A DNA stretch of 64,000 bases from Rhodococcus rhodochrous. Lineage in GTDB: Bacteria > Actinomycetota > Actinomycetes > Mycobacteriales > Mycobacteriaceae. Under the pieces are notes generated by a model. That model worked only from the letters and a program-made list of their open reading frames with translations, searched no databases and was not told the DNA's origin. The stretch lies in NCBI RefSeq assembly GCF_900187265.1, contig NZ_LT906450.1, forward strand, positions 1,231,444 to 1,295,443, in the 5' to 3' direction. The stretch's first letter is position 1. Each line of letters opens with the position of its first letter. Made by a program: the position numbers and the translations under genes. Of the stretch, positions 22,121-31,338 are shown in pieces.

Positions 22121-23160
22121 GGATCCACAAGCGACTGCGCCGGATCGGCGTCGCCCTCGCCGCCACCGCCATGCTGGTCGGTGTCACGGCGTGTGGCTCG
22201 GACACCGACAGCGGCAGCTCGTCCGGTAGTGCGACGGCGTCGGACGGGGAGTTCCCGGTCACCGTCTCCGGCAAGTTCGGTGAGGCGACCGTCGAGTCCG
22301 CCCCGACCCGCGCCCTGCCGCTGTCGCCGCAGGATGCCGACATCCTGCTGTCGCTGGGCGTCACCCCGCTCGCGCTCCCCGTCGATGCCCAGAACCTCGC
22401 CGCCACCGGCGGCACCGGTGTGTGGCCGTGGGAGGCCGAAGCGCTCGGCGCCGACGTCCCGCCGCTGCTGAACATGGACGGCGGTGCGACGGTGATCGCC
22501 GAGCAGATCGCCGCGCTGCAGCCCGACATCATCGTCTCCACCGGGTTCTGGGGACTCGAGCAGAACACCTACGACCAGCTCGCCGAGCAGTTCCCCGTCG
22601 TGCACTTCGACTACCGCGCCAACGGTGAGCCGTGGCAGGATTCCACCCGCAAGATCGCAGCGGCCCTCGGCATCCCCGAGAAGGCCGAGGAGGTCATCGA
22701 GCAGGCCGAGGTCGATCTCGACGCCGCCAAGGAGCAGTACCCCGCGCTCGAGGGCGCGACCTACAACGCGATCATCGGCGACACCGGTGGTCAGCTGTCG
22801 GTGCTCGCCGCCGACGACCGCGGCATCGGGCAGTTCCTGAACTCGCTCGGCCTCGAGCTCAGCGAGTACGCGAGCACACTGCAGGTCGATGCCGACGGAC
22901 GCGGTGTGCTGTCCTACGAGGAGATCTCACAGCTCGACGCCGACCTGCTCGTCGTCGTCTCGCCCACGGGCGATCTCGGATACCTGACCAAGTTCGAGGC
23001 CTGGAACCGTCTTCCGGCCGTCGAGCGCGGCGCGGTCGTCTCGCTCGCCCGCAACACCGGCATGCCGAACGCTGTGGGCTTCCCGTCGGCGCTGTCGCTG
23101 AAGTGGGCCACCGACGAGATCGCCCCGATGCTTGCCGACGCCGCCGCGAAGTCCGAGTGA
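22117..23160 (+). CDS. Fe3+-siderophore ABC transporter substrate-binding lipoprotein
   Basis: 347-aa periplasmic-binding-protein type 2 (FepB/FecB-like) protein that should capture the ferric siderophore outside the membrane and pass it to an ABC permease. Its signal peptide (residues 1-24, basic then hydrophobic) ends in the lipobox LVGVTAC, so it is a predicted lipoprotein, followed by a Ser/Gly-rich linker. The mature part has the family pattern of 'LGVTPLALP' and 'PDIIVS' segments. The ATG overlaps the NRPS stop (ATGA), with AGAGGAGA as ribosome site. No permease or ATPase gene follows, so those must be encoded elsewhere or upstream of the window. Co-transcription with the NRPS makes it the cognate binding protein. 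Confidence 0.9.
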   Translation: MRIHKRLRRIGVALAATAMLVGVTACGSDTDSGSSSGSATASDGEFPVTVSGKFGEATVESAPTRALPLSPQDADILLSLGVTPLALPVDAQNLAATGGTGVWPWEAEALGADVPPLLNMDGGATVIAEQIAALQPDIIVSTGFWGLEQNTYDQLAEQFPVVHFDYRANGEPWQDSTRKIAAALGIPEKAEEVIEQAEVDLDAAKEQYPALEGATYNAIIGDTGGQLSVLAADDRGIGQFLNSLGLELSEYASTLQVDADGRGVLSYEEISQLDADLLVVVSPTGDLGYLTKFEAWNRLPAVERGAVVSLARNTGMPNAVGFPSALSLKWATDEIAPMLADAAAKSE

Positions 23161-23170
23161 CGGACCGGCA

Positions 23171-24424
23171 ATGAGCAACGGCGCCCTCTTCGATCTGCGG
23201 CCGCTGCGCGAGAGCGCGGCCTTCCGCCGGATCTTCATCGCTCGCACCATCTCGATCTTCGGTATCGGGATGCTCATGGTCGGTGTGCCGATCCAGGTCT
23301 ATGACCTGACCGGATCGTCGCCGATGGTGGGTCTGGTCTCCGCGCTCGAAGGGGGCGCTGCGATCGGCGGCATGCTGCTCGGCGGCATGCTCGCCGATCG
23401 CTACAACCGCAAGTTTCTGATCCTGTTCGCCCGCACCGTCTCCGGTCTCACCTTCGTCGGACTGGCCGTCAACGCCGGTCTGTCGTCACCCTCGGTGCCG
23501 GCGATCATCGCGCTGACGGTCGTCAACGGACTGATCGGGTCGATCAGCATCGCCGCTCTGCTCGCGGTCGTGCCCACGCTCGTCCCGAAGGGCCAGCTCG
23601 TCGCCGTCGGCGCGCTCAACGTCCTCAGCGCCCGCGCCGGAGCCGTCCTGTCCCCGGCGCTCGGTGGTCTCGTGATTGCCACGTTCTCGGTCGCATGGAA
23701 CTACTGGGTGGCCGCGATCGGCACCGCCGTGACCGTCACCCTGCTCTCGGGACTGCCCGCGCTGAACCCGCCGAAGGCGGACGCCGGGCACGACGCCGAC
23801 ACGCCCGCCGAGACGGTGGCCGGCTTCCTGCGTCGCGAACACGTCGTCGGTGGCGTGATGATCGCCGGTGTCGTCGCGATGCTCGGCGGCGGTGTGCTCG
23901 TGCTCGTGCCGGCCTTCGCCGACGCGCGTTTCGAGGGCAACGCGGTCGCCATCGGCGTCATGTACGCGGCGATCGCGCTCGGTGCCGCCGCCGCCACGGT
24001 CACCAGTGGATGGCTCGGTCGTTCGGTGCGGCCCGGCCGCGTGCTGCTCACCGCCCTGGTCCTCGGGTTCGTCGTCCAGGCACTGGTCGGCTTCACGTCC
24101 GTCCTGGCGCTCACCGCGGTGCTGCTCGTGATCGTCGGGGTCTTCGGGGCCGTGCAGGAGGTGCTGCGCTACTCGCTGATCCAGACGCACACGCCCCACA
24201 CGCTGCTCGGCCGGGTGAACGGCCTGTGGTCCGCACAGGAGGTCGCGGGCATGTCGGTCGGTGCGCTCGTCGCGGGCCTGTTCGGCGGGATCTTCGACGC
24301 CCCGGACGCGGTCGTCGGGTACAGCGCCGCAATGGCAGTCCTCGCGCTGCTCGTGACCCTGCTGCTGCGGCGCCTGCGCGGCGCGACGGTGGAACCGAGC
24401 GCGCATCCGGTCGCGGTCGAGTGA
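23171..24424 (+). CDS. EntS-like MFS transporter, probable siderophore exporter
   Basis: 417-aa major facilitator protein with many hydrophobic helices. Its N-terminus (FDLRPLRESAAFRRIFIART, residues 6-25) and the following GMLMVGVPIQVY and GGMLADRYNRK segments resemble the enterobactin exporter EntS family. The ATG is 10 nt after the binding-protein stop; an upstream in-frame ATG at 23132 overlaps that gene and is less likely. As last gene of the iron-regulated cluster, export of the newly made siderophore is the natural role, but this is inferred from family and position. Drug efflux by a related MFS protein is the alternative. Confidence 0.85.
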   Translation: MSNGALFDLRPLRESAAFRRIFIARTISIFGIGMLMVGVPIQVYDLTGSSPMVGLVSALEGGAAIGGMLLGGMLADRYNRKFLILFARTVSGLTFVGLAVNAGLSSPSVPAIIALTVVNGLIGSISIAALLAVVPTLVPKGQLVAVGALNVLSARAGAVLSPALGGLVIATFSVAWNYWVAAIGTAVTVTLLSGLPALNPPKADAGHDADTPAETVAGFLRREHVVGGVMIAGVVAMLGGGVLVLVPAFADARFEGNAVAIGVMYAAIALGAAAATVTSGWLGRSVRPGRVLLTALVLGFVVQALVGFTSVLALTAVLLVIVGVFGAVQEVLRYSLIQTHTPHTLLGRVNGLWSAQEVAGMSVGALVAGLFGGIFDAPDAVVGYSAAMAVLALLVTLLLRRLRGATVEPSAHPVAVE

Positions 24425-24629
24425 CCGTCCGTCGCGCGTTTCACGGGCTCGCGGCCCGGTAGCGGACGCGGAGACGAGGGGGAGTGCTGAGGTTCAGGAG
24501 TGGTTACGAGGTGCGGTTAACGCAATCTTCACCGACACGCTTCCTCCCTGCCGAGCGAATAGTCCGTATCGGGGTTAGCGTCGGGGGTGTAGGCGGCGCA
24601 GGTGCCGACTACACGGGAGGTCCCTGATC

Positions 24630-24755
24630 GTGTGGCTGACACAGTCCGAGCGAGGGGGCCGGCACCGGGCCTCCGTGGTCGTGACGACACCGGGGACCCA
24701 CCGGCCCACCGAATACGTCCGGGCGGTGCCGTCCGGGCCGAGGAGCCCCACGTGA
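24630..24755 (+). CDS. Small ORF upstream of phoH2, candidate PhoAT-like antitoxin
   Basis: A 41-codon ORF beginning with GTG at 24630, preceded by GGGAGG (24615-24620) at 9-nt spacing, and ending with a TGA that overlaps the GTG start of phoH2 (GTGA). In mycobacteria phoH2 is preceded by a short overlapping gene, phoAT, reported to encode the antitoxin of the PhoH2 ribonuclease/helicase. Position, ribosome site and coupling fit that role here. The peptide (starts [10 protein letters not shown] if GTG is read as Met) is basic, with no motif I recognise. A much longer upstream start for phoH2 (24602) would cover this ORF and remains possible. Confidence 0.55.
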   Translation: MWLTQSERGGRHRASVVVTTPGTHRPTEYVRAVPSGPRSPT

Positions 24756-26116
24756 ACGCAACACGCTCCGTCCCCACCCGCTCCGGCGACGCCTCCGGTA
24801 CCGCCGCTGCGAAAGAATCCGCTGTACGCACCTATGTGCTGGACACTTCAGTGTTGCTCTCCGACCCTTGGGCGGTCACCAGGTTCGCCGAGCACGAAGT
24901 CGTCCTTCCGCTGGTCGTGATCGGCGAACTCGAAGGGAAACGGCACCACCACGAACTCGGCTGGTTCGCCCGCGAATCGCTGCGGCTGCTCGACGACCTG
25001 CGGCAGCGGCACGGCCGCCTCGACCAGCCCATCCCCATCGGGGACGAGGGCGGCACCCTCCACGTGGAGCTCAATCACACCGACCCCATGATCCTGCCCG
25101 CGGGATTCCGCACCGACACCAACGACTCCCGCATCCTCGCGTGCGCCCTGAACCTGGCCACCGAGGGACGCGACGTGGTGCTCGTCAGCAAGGACATCCC
25201 GTTGCGCGTCAAGGCCGGTGCCGTCGGCCTCGACGCCGACGAATACCACGCCCAGGACGTGGTGACCTCGGGATGGACGGGCATGACCGAACTCGAGGTC
25301 GACCGCGCCCTCATCGACGAGATGTTCACCGAGGGCATCGTCGACATCGACGACGCGCGGGATCTACCGTGCCACACGGGGATCAGGCTCCTAGGGGGTT
25401 CGTCCAGCGCGCTCGGCCGGGTCACCGCCGACAAGCGAGTGCAGCTCGTCCGCGGCGACCGGGAGGCGTTCGGACTGCACGGGCGCTCCGCCGAACAGCG
25501 CGTCGCGCTCGACCTGCTGCTCGACGAATCCGTCGGCATCGTCTCCCTCGGCGGCAAGGCCGGAACCGGAAAGTCCGCGCTGGCACTGACGGCCGGACTC
25601 GAGGCCGTCCTGGAAAGACGCACCCACCGCAAGGTGGTGGTCTTCCGGCCGCTCTACGCGGTGGGCGGGCAGGAACTCGGCTACCTGCCGGGTACCGAGG
25701 CCGAGAAGATGAATCCGTGGGGGCAGGCGGTCTTCGACACCCTCGAAGGACTCGCCAGCCCGGCGGTGCTCGAGGAGGTGCTCAGCCGCGGGATGCTGGA
25801 AGTGCTGCCGCTCACGCACATTCGCGGCCGGTCGCTGCACGATTCGTTCGTCATCGTCGACGAGGCGCAGTCGCTCGAACGCAACGTGCTGCTCACCGTC
25901 CTGTCGCGGCTCGGTGCGGGATCGCGGGTCGTGCTCACCCACGACGTCGCCCAGCGCGACAACCTGCGTGTCGGTCGGCACGACGGTGTCGCGGCGGTCA
26001 TCGAGAAGCTCAAGGGGCATCCGTTGTTCGCGCACGTCACGCTCACCCGCAGTGAGCGGTCGCCGATCGCGGCACTGGTGACGGAGATGCTCGAGGAGTT
26101 CGCTCCGGGCGCCTGA
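24752..26116 (+). CDS. phoH2: PhoH2-type PIN domain - PhoH ATPase (RNA helicase/ribonuclease)
   Basis: 454-aa fusion of an N-terminal PIN ribonuclease domain (YVLDTS with Asp31, VIGELE, TDTNDSR acidic residues) to a C-terminal PhoH P-loop ATPase (Walker A GKAGTGKS, Walker B FVIVDEAQ). Mycobacterial PhoH2 proteins of this layout unwind and cut RNA. The start at GTG 24752 is chosen for GAGGAG 7 nt upstream and the overlap with the preceding small ORF; an in-frame ATG at 24602 would add a low-complexity extension. The N-terminal 26 residues before the PIN fold are Ala/Thr/Ser-rich. It is convergent with the next gene, across a hairpin. Confidence 0.9.
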   Translation: MNATRSVPTRSGDASGTAAAKESAVRTYVLDTSVLLSDPWAVTRFAEHEVVLPLVVIGELEGKRHHHELGWFARESLRLLDDLRQRHGRLDQPIPIGDEGGTLHVELNHTDPMILPAGFRTDTNDSRILACALNLATEGRDVVLVSKDIPLRVKAGAVGLDADEYHAQDVVTSGWTGMTELEVDRALIDEMFTEGIVDIDDARDLPCHTGIRLLGGSSSALGRVTADKRVQLVRGDREAFGLHGRSAEQRVALDLLLDESVGIVSLGGKAGTGKSALALTAGLEAVLERRTHRKVVVFRPLYAVGGQELGYLPGTEAEKMNPWGQAVFDTLEGLASPAVLEEVLSRGMLEVLPLTHIRGRSLHDSFVIVDEAQSLERNVLLTVLSRLGAGSRVVLTHDVAQRDNLRVGRHDGVAAVIEKLKGHPLFAHVTLTRSERSPIAALVTEMLEEFAPGA

Positions 26117-26134
26117 GCCCCGAGCACGGCCGAC

Positions 26135-26166
26135 ACGGCGCGTCCGGCATCCGCCGGGCGCGCCGT
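26135..26166. terminator. Bidirectional hairpin between phoH2 and CMD-family gene
   Basis: Inverted repeat with 14-bp arms (one G-U pair) and a 4-nt loop ATCC, ending 5 bp from the stop of the minus-strand gene and 19 bp after the phoH2 stop. It has no U tract, as is common in high-GC actinobacteria. It is placed to end transcription from both convergent genes. Confidence 0.6.
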
Positions 26167-26171
26167 CGTCG

Positions 26172-26606
26172 TCACGCCCCGTCGGAGGTGTCGGTGTCCT
26201 CGGAGAGGGGGCCGAGTTCGGCCTCGAGCACTTCCTGGACCACGCGCATCGCAGCGAGTCCGGCGGGGGCGCCACAGTACGCCGAGCAGTGGATGACGGA
26301 TTCGACGATCTCCGTGCGTCCGAGCCCGTTGCGCAGGGCTCCTCGGACGTGTCCGCGCAGTTCGTTCTCGGCGCGCAGCGCGATGAGCATTCCGAGATTG
26401 AGCAGGCTGCGGCTGCGCCGGTCCAGGCCGGGACGCGACCATACGGCGCCCCAGGCGTGTTCGGTCACGAACTCCTGCATCGCCTCGGAGTCGGTGCCGC
26501 GGGAACGCTCGAACGCCCGCTCGACGAAGTCGTCACCCATCACTTCGCGCCGGATCTCCAGACCCGCCGTGAATCCCGGAGTGTGCTCGCCGTCGGACAT
26601 GTTCAT
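26172..26606 (-). CDS. Carboxymuconolactone decarboxylase (CMD) family protein
   Basis: 144-aa protein of the AhpD/PcaC-like CMD superfamily. The region around residues 45-125 has the PcaC pattern (WSRPGLDRRSRSLLNLGML, then ENELRGHVRGALRNG, and IHCSAYCGAPAG). Full PcaC converts gamma-carboxymuconolactone in the protocatechuate branch of the beta-ketoadipate pathway, and this length fits. However, no other pca genes are nearby, and many stand-alone members have unknown or peroxidase-related roles. The start is supported by AGGGAG upstream on the minus strand. Confidence 0.75.
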   Translation of the reverse strand: MNMSDGEHTPGFTAGLEIRREVMGDDFVERAFERSRGTDSEAMQEFVTEHAWGAVWSRPGLDRRSRSLLNLGMLIALRAENELRGHVRGALRNGLGRTEIVESVIHCSAYCGAPAGLAAMRVVQEVLEAELGPLSEDTDTSDGA

Positions 26607-26693
26607 CGCTCCCTGCTGATCCGTCGCCGAACGGTTCGGCGACGAACGGATTCTATGCGGGCGTCCTCGGGGGAGCGGTGGGGGTGAGGATCG

Positions 26694-27116
26694 TCAGGAG
26701 CGACGCAGGACGGCGCGCAGTACGCCCACGACGGTTCCGCGGAGGAAGGTGAGGACGTCGAAGTGGTCGTCCCACACGGCGATCCGTCCGTCGCGCAACT
26801 CGAAGGTGCCGCACACCCAGAACTCGATGTTCACCGGCCCGAAGCGCAGGATGTCGGTGCGTTCGGTGAGCACGATGTTGCCGTCGGCCGCGATGTGATG
26901 GATGACGACGCCGAAGCCCACCGCAGGTCGCGCGAGACCGGCGAGGATCTTCCGGACCCGGGTCCCGCCGCGGATGGTGGGGAGCCAGGTGTTGTGCCAC
27001 GCGATGTCGTCGGTGATCAGTGAGCCGGCGAGGTCGATGTCCTCCGCGGCCGTCGCCTCCAGGAAGTCGGTCACCGTCGCGACGGCGTCCCGCGCGGTGG
27101 TGGTCTGTGTGCTCAT
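26694..27116 (-). CDS. Limonene-1,2-epoxide hydrolase-like (NTF2 fold) protein
   Basis: 140-aa SnoaL/NTF2-fold protein most like limonene-1,2-epoxide hydrolases. The Asp-Arg-Asp catalytic set is visible as ERTD (Arg86, Asp88) and WDDHFD (Asp117). Of the two other water-binding residues, Asn is present (Asn42), but the usual Tyr two residues before it is Trp40. The start has a strong GAGGAG site. Mycobacterial relatives hydrate sterol or fatty epoxides. Whether this one is active without the Tyr is open; a SnoaL-like binding protein is the alternative. Confidence 0.75.
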   Translation of the reverse strand: MSTQTTTARDAVATVTDFLEATAAEDIDLAGSLITDDIAWHNTWLPTIRGGTRVRKILAGLARPAVGFGVVIHHIAADGNIVLTERTDILRFGPVNIEFWVCGTFELRDGRIAVWDDHFDVLTFLRGTVVGVLRAVLRRS

Positions 27117-27276
27117 CGTTCTCCTCGGCGTCGGCTGCGTCGCATGGTAACGGCAGGAGCCCGGGGGTGGGGCGGATTCGTGGACGGCACGGAATCACCG
27201 GAAACCGGGTTGTGTCGCCGAGGAGTCGGGCACCCTGAAATCAGGTACCCGTCCTCTCAGTGACAGGAGCGAACCG

Positions 27277-27867
27277 ATGAATCGAATTCCCCGACGCAGA
27301 GCAGCGTTGGTGGCGGCCGCGGCGGCGGTCGGACTGGTGGTCGCAGGTTGCAGCGACGACCAGTCGGCGGAGGACACGGTGGGCAGCGCGACCAGCGCGG
27401 TCCAGTCCGCCGCGGAGAGCGTGGCATCCGGGGCGGAGAGCGCCGTCGAATCGATCACGCAGGGCGACGATTCGCCGGAGGGCGACGAGCCCGCGGCCGA
27501 TCAGTCCAGTGCGGTGCCGGGACCGGACGGCGAGCAGGTCGAACTCAGCGGACCGATCCTGCAGAAGTACGACGAGGTCGGCGGTGCGTCCAGCCCGCTC
27601 GGTGCCGCGACCGGCGAGCAGGAGGAGGTCGGCGACGGTTACGTCGCGGAGTTCGAGGGCGGCATCATCGCGTGGAGTCCCGACACCGATTCCCACATCG
27701 TGTGGGGTGAGATCCGCACGGCCTGGGAGGCCGCGGGCGGTGCCGGTGGTGATCTGGGATTCCCGATCAGTGACGAAGAGCAGAACGTCGACGGTGCCCG
27801 CAGCAACTTCCAGTTCGGGTACATCACCTGGTCGCCCGAATCCGGGACGGAGGTGGTCCAGGAGTGA
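27277..27867 (+). CDS. LGFP-repeat lipoprotein
   Basis: 196-aa predicted lipoprotein: signal peptide with lipobox LVVAGC (Cys about residue 25), an Ala/Ser/Glu-rich low-complexity stretch (residues 28-85), then two LGFP-type repeats (SPLGAATGEQ and DLGFPISDEEQ). LGFP repeats occur in mycolate-bacteria surface proteins, including mycolyltransferase-linked ones, and are thought to bind the cell wall. The ribosome site AGGAG lies 8 nt before the ATG. It is a single-gene unit ending at a large palindrome. The exact cell-wall role is not known. Confidence 0.8.
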   Translation: MNRIPRRRAALVAAAAAVGLVVAGCSDDQSAEDTVGSATSAVQSAAESVASGAESAVESITQGDDSPEGDEPAADQSSAVPGPDGEQVELSGPILQKYDEVGGASSPLGAATGEQEEVGDGYVAEFEGGIIAWSPDTDSHIVWGEIRTAWEAAGGAGGDLGFPISDEEQNVDGARSNFQFGYITWSPESGTEVVQE

Positions 27868-27909
27868 GGTGACTCCCCGGATCGCTGAGCCCTCGCTGTC
27901 CGCTCACGT

Positions 27910-27951
27910 TTTCGTCATCCGCTACAGCAATTGCTGTAGCGGATGGCGAAA
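27910..27951. terminator. Long near-perfect palindrome, probable bidirectional terminator
   Basis: The central 30 bp (27916-27945) form a perfect palindrome around AATT. With one T-G position the symmetry extends to 42 bp, ending in TTT on one side and AAA on the other. It lies between the convergent LGFP gene (ends 27867) and fumC (ends 27993). A terminator is the simplest reading; the absence of a loop leaves a protein-binding site possible. Confidence 0.6.
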
Positions 27952-27992
27952 TTCGTAGCTGATGCAGGCGGGGTCCGTAGGGACCCTGCGGG

Positions 27993-29408
27993 TCAGGACT
28001 CCTCGTCCACCCGCGTCATCGCCAGGACGTCGAGGCGGCGGTCCAGTTCCTCCTCGCTCAGCCGGTCGCCGACGAGGCCGCGGTCCACGACCGTCTGACG
28101 GATCGTCTTCTTCTCCCTCAGGGCCTCCTTGGCGACGGCGGCCGCCTCCTCGTATCCGATCGCGGAGTTGAGGGGAGTGACGATCGACGGCGACGACTCC
28201 GCCAGGGTGCGCAGATGCTCGACGTTCGCGACCAGTCCGGTGATGCAGCGATCGGCGAACAACCGGGAGACGTTGGCGAGCAGACGAATCGACTCGAGGA
28301 CGTTGCGGGCCATCACCGGGATGTAGACGTTGAGTTCGAACGCCCCGGCCGCGCCGCTCCACGCGACGGTGGCGTCGTTGCCCACCACCTGTGCAGCGAC
28401 CTGCGTAACCGCTTCGGGAAGAACGGGATTGACCTTACCCGGCATGATCGAGCTACCGGGCTGCAGATCGGGGAGCTGGATCTCGGCCAGACCGGTGAGC
28501 GGGCCGGACCCCATCCAGCGGATGTCGTTGGCGATCTTCGTCAGCGACACGGCGACGGTGCGCAGCGCGCCGGACACCTCGACCAGCGCATCGCGCGCGG
28601 CCTGCGCCTCGAAGCTGTTGCGGGCCCGCTGCAACTCCTCGAGCCCCGTGGTCTCGACGAGCACGGCCACCACGCGCGGACCGAAATCCGCCGGCGCGTT
28701 GAGACCCGTGCCCACCGCTGTGCCGCCGATCGGAAGTTCACCGAGGCGGGGGAGCGTCGCGCGGAGACGCTCGATCCCGGCCTCGATCTGGCGGGCGTAA
28801 CCACCGAACTCCTGGCCCAGGGTCACCGGGACCGCATCCATCAGGTGCGTGCGACCCGACTTGACGACCGTGCGCCACTCCTTCGCCTTCTCGTCGAGGG
28901 CACCGTGCAGGTGCTCGAGAGCGGGGATCAGATCCTTGACCGTCGCCTCGGTCGCGGCGACGTGCGTCGCGGTGGGGAAGGTGTCGTTCGACGACTGCGA
29001 CATGTTGACGTCGTCGTTGGGGTGGACCGTGACGCCGGCCTTCGCTGCGAGCGACGCGATGACCTCGTTGGTGTTCATGTTCGAGCTCGTACCCGAACCG
29101 GTCTGGAAGACATCGATCGGGAACTGGTCGTCGTATTCACCCGCGGCGATGGCATCGGCGGCCGCGACGATCGCCTCGGCCTTGTCGGGGTCGAGCAGCC
29201 CCAGGTCCTTGTTCACCCGGGCGCAGGCACTCTTGAGCAGACCCAGCGCGCGGATCTGCGCGCGTTCGAGTCCACGGCCCGAGATCGGGAAGTTCTCCAC
29301 GGCGCGCTGCGTCTGGGCGCGCCACAAGGCGTCGACCGGAACCTGGACCTCGCCCATCGTGTCGCGTTCGATACGGAACTGCTGAGAAGACTGTTCGGTG
29401 TCGGTCAT
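27993..29408 (-). CDS. fumC: Class II fumarate hydratase
   Basis: 471-aa fumarase C, interconverting fumarate and L-malate in the TCA cycle. The start [21 protein letters not shown] matches the usual N-terminus and has GGAGG just upstream. The long upstream in-frame extension to 29561 is low-complexity and runs through a terminator, so it is rejected. The superfamily signature [10 protein letters not shown] is present in the usual place, as are [14 protein letters not shown] and [10 protein letters not shown]. It lies downstream of glpX in the same direction but is separated by a strong hairpin, so it probably has its own promoter. Confidence 0.97.
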   Translation of the reverse strand: MTDTEQSSQQFRIERDTMGEVQVPVDALWRAQTQRAVENFPISGRGLERAQIRALGLLKSACARVNKDLGLLDPDKAEAIVAAADAIAAGEYDDQFPIDVFQTGSGTSSNMNTNEVIASLAAKAGVTVHPNDDVNMSQSSNDTFPTATHVAATEATVKDLIPALEHLHGALDEKAKEWRTVVKSGRTHLMDAVPVTLGQEFGGYARQIEAGIERLRATLPRLGELPIGGTAVGTGLNAPADFGPRVVAVLVETTGLEELQRARNSFEAQAARDALVEVSGALRTVAVSLTKIANDIRWMGSGPLTGLAEIQLPDLQPGSSIMPGKVNPVLPEAVTQVAAQVVGNDATVAWSGAAGAFELNVYIPVMARNVLESIRLLANVSRLFADRCITGLVANVEHLRTLAESSPSIVTPLNSAIGYEEAAAVAKEALREKKTIRQTVVDRGLVGDRLSEEELDRRLDVLAMTRVDEES

Positions 29409-29436
29409 GTCCTCCACGTTATGCCGACGGAACGAA

Positions 29437-29482
29437 CGAGGAGGGGCACTGCGACGAGAACTCGTGGCAGTGCCCCTCCTCG
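29437..29482 (-). terminator. Hairpin between glpX and fumC
   Basis: Inverted repeat with 16-bp perfect arms and a 14-nt loop that itself can pair (ACGAG/CTCGT). It sits 48 nt after the glpX stop on the minus strand and 29 nt upstream of the fumC start. It is read as the glpX terminator, separating the two transcription units. Confidence 0.65.
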
Positions 29483-29496
29483 GGAGCGATCGGTGA

Positions 29497-29536
29497 GGAT
29501 CAGGGCCGTGTGGATCAGGGCCGTGTGGATCAGGGC
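29497..29536. repeat. 15-bp tandem repeat spanning the glpX stop codon
   Basis: Two complete copies of GGATCAGGGCCGTGT (29497-29511, 29512-29526) are followed by a partial third copy (GGATCAGGGC, 29527-29536). On the coding strand each unit repeats the glpX stop context CCCTGATCC. This looks like a recent slippage duplication of the 3' end of glpX and does not alter the protein. Confidence 0.9.
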
Positions 29537-30564
29537 ATGGGATACGGCGAGCCCGCGACACCGTGGAAGTCGATGGACGAGAACTCGCTGAGCTTCTGCA
29601 GGCGGTGGTACGCCTCGATCATGCGCACCGTGCCCGACTTGCTGCGCATGACGATCGACTGCGTCTCCGCGCCACCCGCGGAGTAGCGGACGCCGCGGAG
29701 CAGCTCACCGTCGGTGACGCCGGTCGCGCAGAAGAAGATGTTCTCGCCGGTGACGAGATCGTCGGTGGTGAGGACACGAGCAAGATCGTGACCGGCGTCG
29801 ATCGCCTTCTGGCGCTCGGCGTCGTCCTTCGGCGCCAGTCGACCCTGGAGTGCGCCGCCCATGCAACGCATCGCGGCCGCGGCGATGATGCCCTCGGGGG
29901 TACCGCCGATGCCGAGCAGCATGTCGACACCCGAACCCGGACGAGCAGCGGCGATCGCGCCGGCGACGTCGCCGTCGGAGATCAGACGGATGCGGGCACC
30001 CGCCTCGCGCACCTCCTTGATGATCTGCGCGTGGCGTGGACGGTCGAGGATCGTCACGGTCAGGTCGGCGTGCGCGATGTTCTTCGCCTTCGCGACGCGA
30101 CGGATGTTCTCCGCGATCGGGGCGGTGATGTCGATGACGTCGGCGGCCTCGGGACCGACGGCGATCTTCTCCATGTAGAACACGGCGGACGGGTCGAACA
30201 TCGCGCCCCGCTCGGCCACGGCGAGCACCGCGATCGCGCCGGGAGCGCCCTTCGACATGAGGGTCGTGCCGTCGATCGGGTCGACCGCGACGTCGCACAG
30301 CGGACCGTCGCCGTTGCCGACCTCCTCGCCGTTGTACAGCATGGGCGCTTCGTCCTTCTCGCCCTCACCGATCACGACGACACCCTGCATCGACACGGAG
30401 CTGACCATGTGCCGCATCGCGTCGACGGCGGCGCCGTCGCCACCTTCCTTGTCGCCGCGTCCGACCCACCGGCCGGCCGCCATCGCCGCGGCCTCGGTGA
30501 CGCGGACCAGTTCGAGCGCGAGGTTGCGGTCCGGAGCTTCGCGGCGTGGGGTGCTGGCCGTCAT
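29530..30564 (-). CDS. glpX: Class II fructose-1,6-bisphosphatase
   Basis: 344-aa GlpX-type phosphatase that removes the 1-phosphate of fructose-1,6-bisphosphate in gluconeogenesis. In mycolate bacteria it is usually the only such enzyme. Metal and substrate motifs are intact: [11 protein letters not shown] and DPIDGTT in the first third, [10 protein letters not shown] and GIGGTPEG in the second half. Length is standard, and AGGAGG lies 9 nt before the ATG. It is divergent from the DUF4245 gene, with 183 bp of shared upstream DNA. Confidence 0.97.
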   Translation of the reverse strand: MTASTPRREAPDRNLALELVRVTEAAAMAAGRWVGRGDKEGGDGAAVDAMRHMVSSVSMQGVVVIGEGEKDEAPMLYNGEEVGNGDGPLCDVAVDPIDGTTLMSKGAPGAIAVLAVAERGAMFDPSAVFYMEKIAVGPEAADVIDITAPIAENIRRVAKAKNIAHADLTVTILDRPRHAQIIKEVREAGARIRLISDGDVAGAIAAARPGSGVDMLLGIGGTPEGIIAAAAMRCMGGALQGRLAPKDDAERQKAIDAGHDLARVLTTDDLVTGENIFFCATGVTDGELLRGVRYSAGGAETQSIVMRSKSGTVRMIEAYHRLQKLSEFSSIDFHGVAGSPYPMP

Positions 30565-30747
30565 GGGCTACTGCCTCCTGGAGACTTTTCGGTCGACGCG
30601 GGTTGCGCCGGCAGAGGGAGCGGACGCCGAGGGTGTCCGCACGATCGGTGTGTGTCGCGTGGCTATTGTCTCATCACGGCCGATGCTGTGGGCTGTCGGA
30701 CCCGCCCGGCCTGAACATGCCCGTTTCGTAGCTGTCAGACTGGACGC

Positions 30748-31317
30748 GTGGCATCCAAGAAACCTCGCATCCTGCAAGACGGTCGCGATATGGCGTGGTC
30801 GCTGATCCCGCTGCTCGTGCTGATCCTGTTCATCGCGGCGATCGCCAGCCAGTGCGAGTTCAAGCCCGGCGGGCCCACGGCGGGTCCGGTGCCGAGCTTC
30901 GACATCGATGCCGGCCTGAAGTACGACGCGGCGGAGCTCGGATTCCCGATCCGCCATCCCGAGGTGCCCGAGGACTGGCAGCCCAACTCCGGTAGCCGCA
31001 GCATCGTCTCCGGTGGCCAGGGAGGTGATTCGAGCACCGTCGGTTTCATCACTCCCGCAGGTCGCTACGTACGTCTCACCCAGTCGGATGCCGGTGAGGA
31101 CGAACTGGTGCGATTCGTCGCCGGAGGTGCCCGCACCGCCACCGACACCCGTGTCGTCGAGGACCACGACTGGGTGGTTTACGGAGGCGAGGGTGTCGAG
31201 GCACTCTGGGTGTCCGACTTCGGCGACGTGCGCATCCTGATCGGTGGCTCGGGCGACGAAGCCGAGTTCACCACCCTGGCCACGGCCGCGGGCAGGGCCG
31301 AGCCGCTCGAACCCTGA
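30748..31317 (+). CDS. DUF4245 membrane-anchored protein
   Basis: 189-aa protein with a short cytoplasmic N-terminus, one transmembrane helix (about residues 15-35, MAWSLIPLLVLILFIAAIAS) and an extracytoplasmic domain of the actinobacterial DUF4245 type (its position matches M. tuberculosis Rv1100). The GTG start has no clear ribosome site; CAGACT lies 6 nt before it, so a leaderless transcript is possible. The gene pair with glpX is conserved in mycolate bacteria, but the function is unknown. Confidence 0.8.
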   Translation: MASKKPRILQDGRDMAWSLIPLLVLILFIAAIASQCEFKPGGPTAGPVPSFDIDAGLKYDAAELGFPIRHPEVPEDWQPNSGSRSIVSGGQGGDSSTVGFITPAGRYVRLTQSDAGEDELVRFVAGGARTATDTRVVEDHDWVVYGGEGVEALWVSDFGDVRILIGGSGDEAEFTTLATAAGRAEPLEP

Positions 31318-31338
31318 TCCGGGTCGGATCGGTCGAGG

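Noticed and set aside
24425-24629. A second iron box or strong terminator after the exporter gene
   Set aside because: Only a weak 5-bp stem (CGGGC/GCCCG near 24443) and GGTTA-like fragments are present; none matches the IdeR consensus well enough.
24602-24751. N-terminal extension of phoH2 to the ATG at 24602
   Set aside because: Low-complexity Arg/Pro/Gly sequence outside the PIN fold; GTG 24752 has a good ribosome site and overlaps the upstream small ORF. Kept as an alternative.
29409-29561. N-terminal extension of fumC to 29561
   Set aside because: It would translate the terminator hairpin and the 15-bp tandem repeats; the family N-terminus begins at 29408.
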